A stretch of 64,000 nt of DNA from Candidatus Geothrix odensensis (GTDB lineage: Bacteria; Acidobacteriota; Holophagae; Holophagales; Holophagaceae). Made by a program: the position numbers and the translations under genes. The first letter of the stretch is position 1. Every line of letters begins with the position of its first letter. Shown here one piece after another: positions 63,454-64,000 of this stretch. The DNA lies in NCBI GenBank assembly GCA_016714685.1, contig JADKCH010000002.1, positions 252,957 through 316,956 of the forward strand. The letters are read 5' to 3'. Under the pieces are notes generated by a model. The model searched no databases. It saw only the letters and a list, made by a program, of their open reading frames with translations, and was not told the DNA's origin.

Positions 63454-64000
63454 GGCCCGTCCCCCCCGCGGAGGAAGCCGCCCAGCACCTCGCGGCGACG
63501 CTCGCGGATGCGCGCGAAGGCCCGTTCCTCCAGCTGCCGCACCCGCTCGCGTGAGATGGGCGGGTCGAACTTTTTCCCGATCTGTTCGAGGGTCAGGGGG
63601 TCCTCTCCGCCGATTCCGAAGTGCAGGGTGATGATCCGCCGCTCCTTTTCGCTGAGGGAAGCCAGGCTGGCCTCGATCTGCTCCAGGAAGGCCTCCTGAT
63701 CCAGCGTGTGCATGGCGGAGGGCTCCACCTCCTGCTCCAGGCTGTCGCCCACGGTGAGGTCAGAGTCCCCGAGGCCCTGCTCGGTCGATACGGTGGAGGT
63801 GGTCTGCTGGAGCACCTGCAGCCGCTCCACCTCCTCGATGCTGAGGTTCGCCGCCTGGGCGATCTCCTGCAGCATGGGCGGGCGGCCCAGGGACTGGCTG
63901 AGCTTCTGGGTCACGCGGTTGAGCTGCACCAGGTGCCCCGCCACCTTCTGGGGCAGGCGGATCTTGTTGCCGTGCTCGGCGAGGGCGTGGAAGATCGCCT
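63450..64000 (-). CDS. Sigma-70-family RNA polymerase sigma factor, 5' end outside window
   Basis: Frame open to the right window edge; 182 residues of the C-terminal part are visible. GNKIRLPQKVAGHLVQLNRV is the region 2.4/3 junction; LTLEQIGKKFDPPISRERVRQLEERAF is the region 4.2 helix-turn-helix that reads the -35 element. The linker (DSDLTVGDSLEQ) is as in RpoD/RpoS proteins. A group 1 or 2 sigma factor; which one cannot be told from this part. Translated together with the DnaC-like ATPase by ATGA overlap. Confidence 0.88.
   Translation of the reverse strand, partial: AIFHALAEHGNKIRLPQKVAGHLVQLNRVTQKLSQSLGRPPMLQEIAQAANLSIEEVERLQVLQQTTSTVSTEQGLGDSDLTVGDSLEQEVEPSAMHTLDQEAFLEQIEASLASLSEKERRIITLHFGIGGEDPLTLEQIGKKFDPPISRERVRQLEERAFARIRERRREVLGGFLRGGDGP

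Overview
The window is GC-rich bacterial DNA with closely packed genes and many 4-nt ATGA overlaps. It looks like a Holophagae-type member of Acidobacteriota (Geothrix/Holophaga-like). The grounds are a giant outer-surface multiheme cytochrome of the CX4CH...CXXCH type known from metal reducers, a DsrC-linked electron-transfer operon, and the general gene mix. This placement is inference; no rRNA gene is present.

Layout. 1-7.2 kb: a heavy-metal efflux operon (outer-membrane factor cut by the window edge, adaptor, RND pump, Zn/Cd/Pb-type P-ATPase). It ends about 130 bp before the 3' half of a tRNA-His, which looks like the attachment-site scar of an integrated island. 7.8-9.9 kb: AraC regulator, AhpD-like protein, FMN-binding protein. 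10-17.2 kb: a second, more GC-rich metal cluster (DmeF-like exporter, ArsR regulator with a palindromic operator, a small Cys-rich protein and a paralogous RND tripartite pump). 17.3-24.7 kb: a PepSY-TM protein, a DUF4920 protein and a roughly 2,070-residue cytochrome with about 40 CXXCH motifs, broken by one missing base. 25-28.8 kb: nucleobase uptake (UraA, AzgA-type permease, Tsx-like channel). 29-34.9 kb: tRNA-Arg, flavin/GAF proteins, two small cytochromes, a 2-oxoacid dehydrogenase E1 pair. 34.9-39.6 kb: exported proteins, one carrying rearranged Hcp (type VI tube) signatures. 39.8-42.3 kb: an IorAB-like molybdenum hydroxylase. 42.5-49.4 kb: tRNA-Pro, MeaB, a YcgR-like protein, a chemoreceptor, a MocR regulator. 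49.4-52.9 kb: DsrC, NarI/DsrM-like, HdrD/DsrK-like and cysteine desulfurase genes. 52.9-54.8 kb: agmatine-to-putrescine genes. 55-64 kb: a CocE-type hydrolase, a low-GC broken gene, a MidA-type methyltransferase, a GxxExxY protein, an MMPL/RND exporter, a DnaC-like ATPase and a sigma-70 factor.

The most unusual pattern is shared by the three tRNA loci (His remnant near 7.3 kb, Arg at 29.1 kb, Pro at 42.8 kb). After the tRNA 3' end comes a hairpin or terminator, then an inverted copy of the tRNA T-arm, then a conserved box read as AGTGRRNTTGTGGAG, then repeats that at the Arg locus carry exact 24-nt copies of the tRNA tail. It resembles the tRNA-tail repeats of the E. coli tyrT locus but seems to be a dispersed family.

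Three genes contain single-base frameshifts in short G or C runs, and a fourth in the low-GC segment is probably broken as well. Sequencing or assembly errors must therefore be considered before calling any of them pseudogenes.
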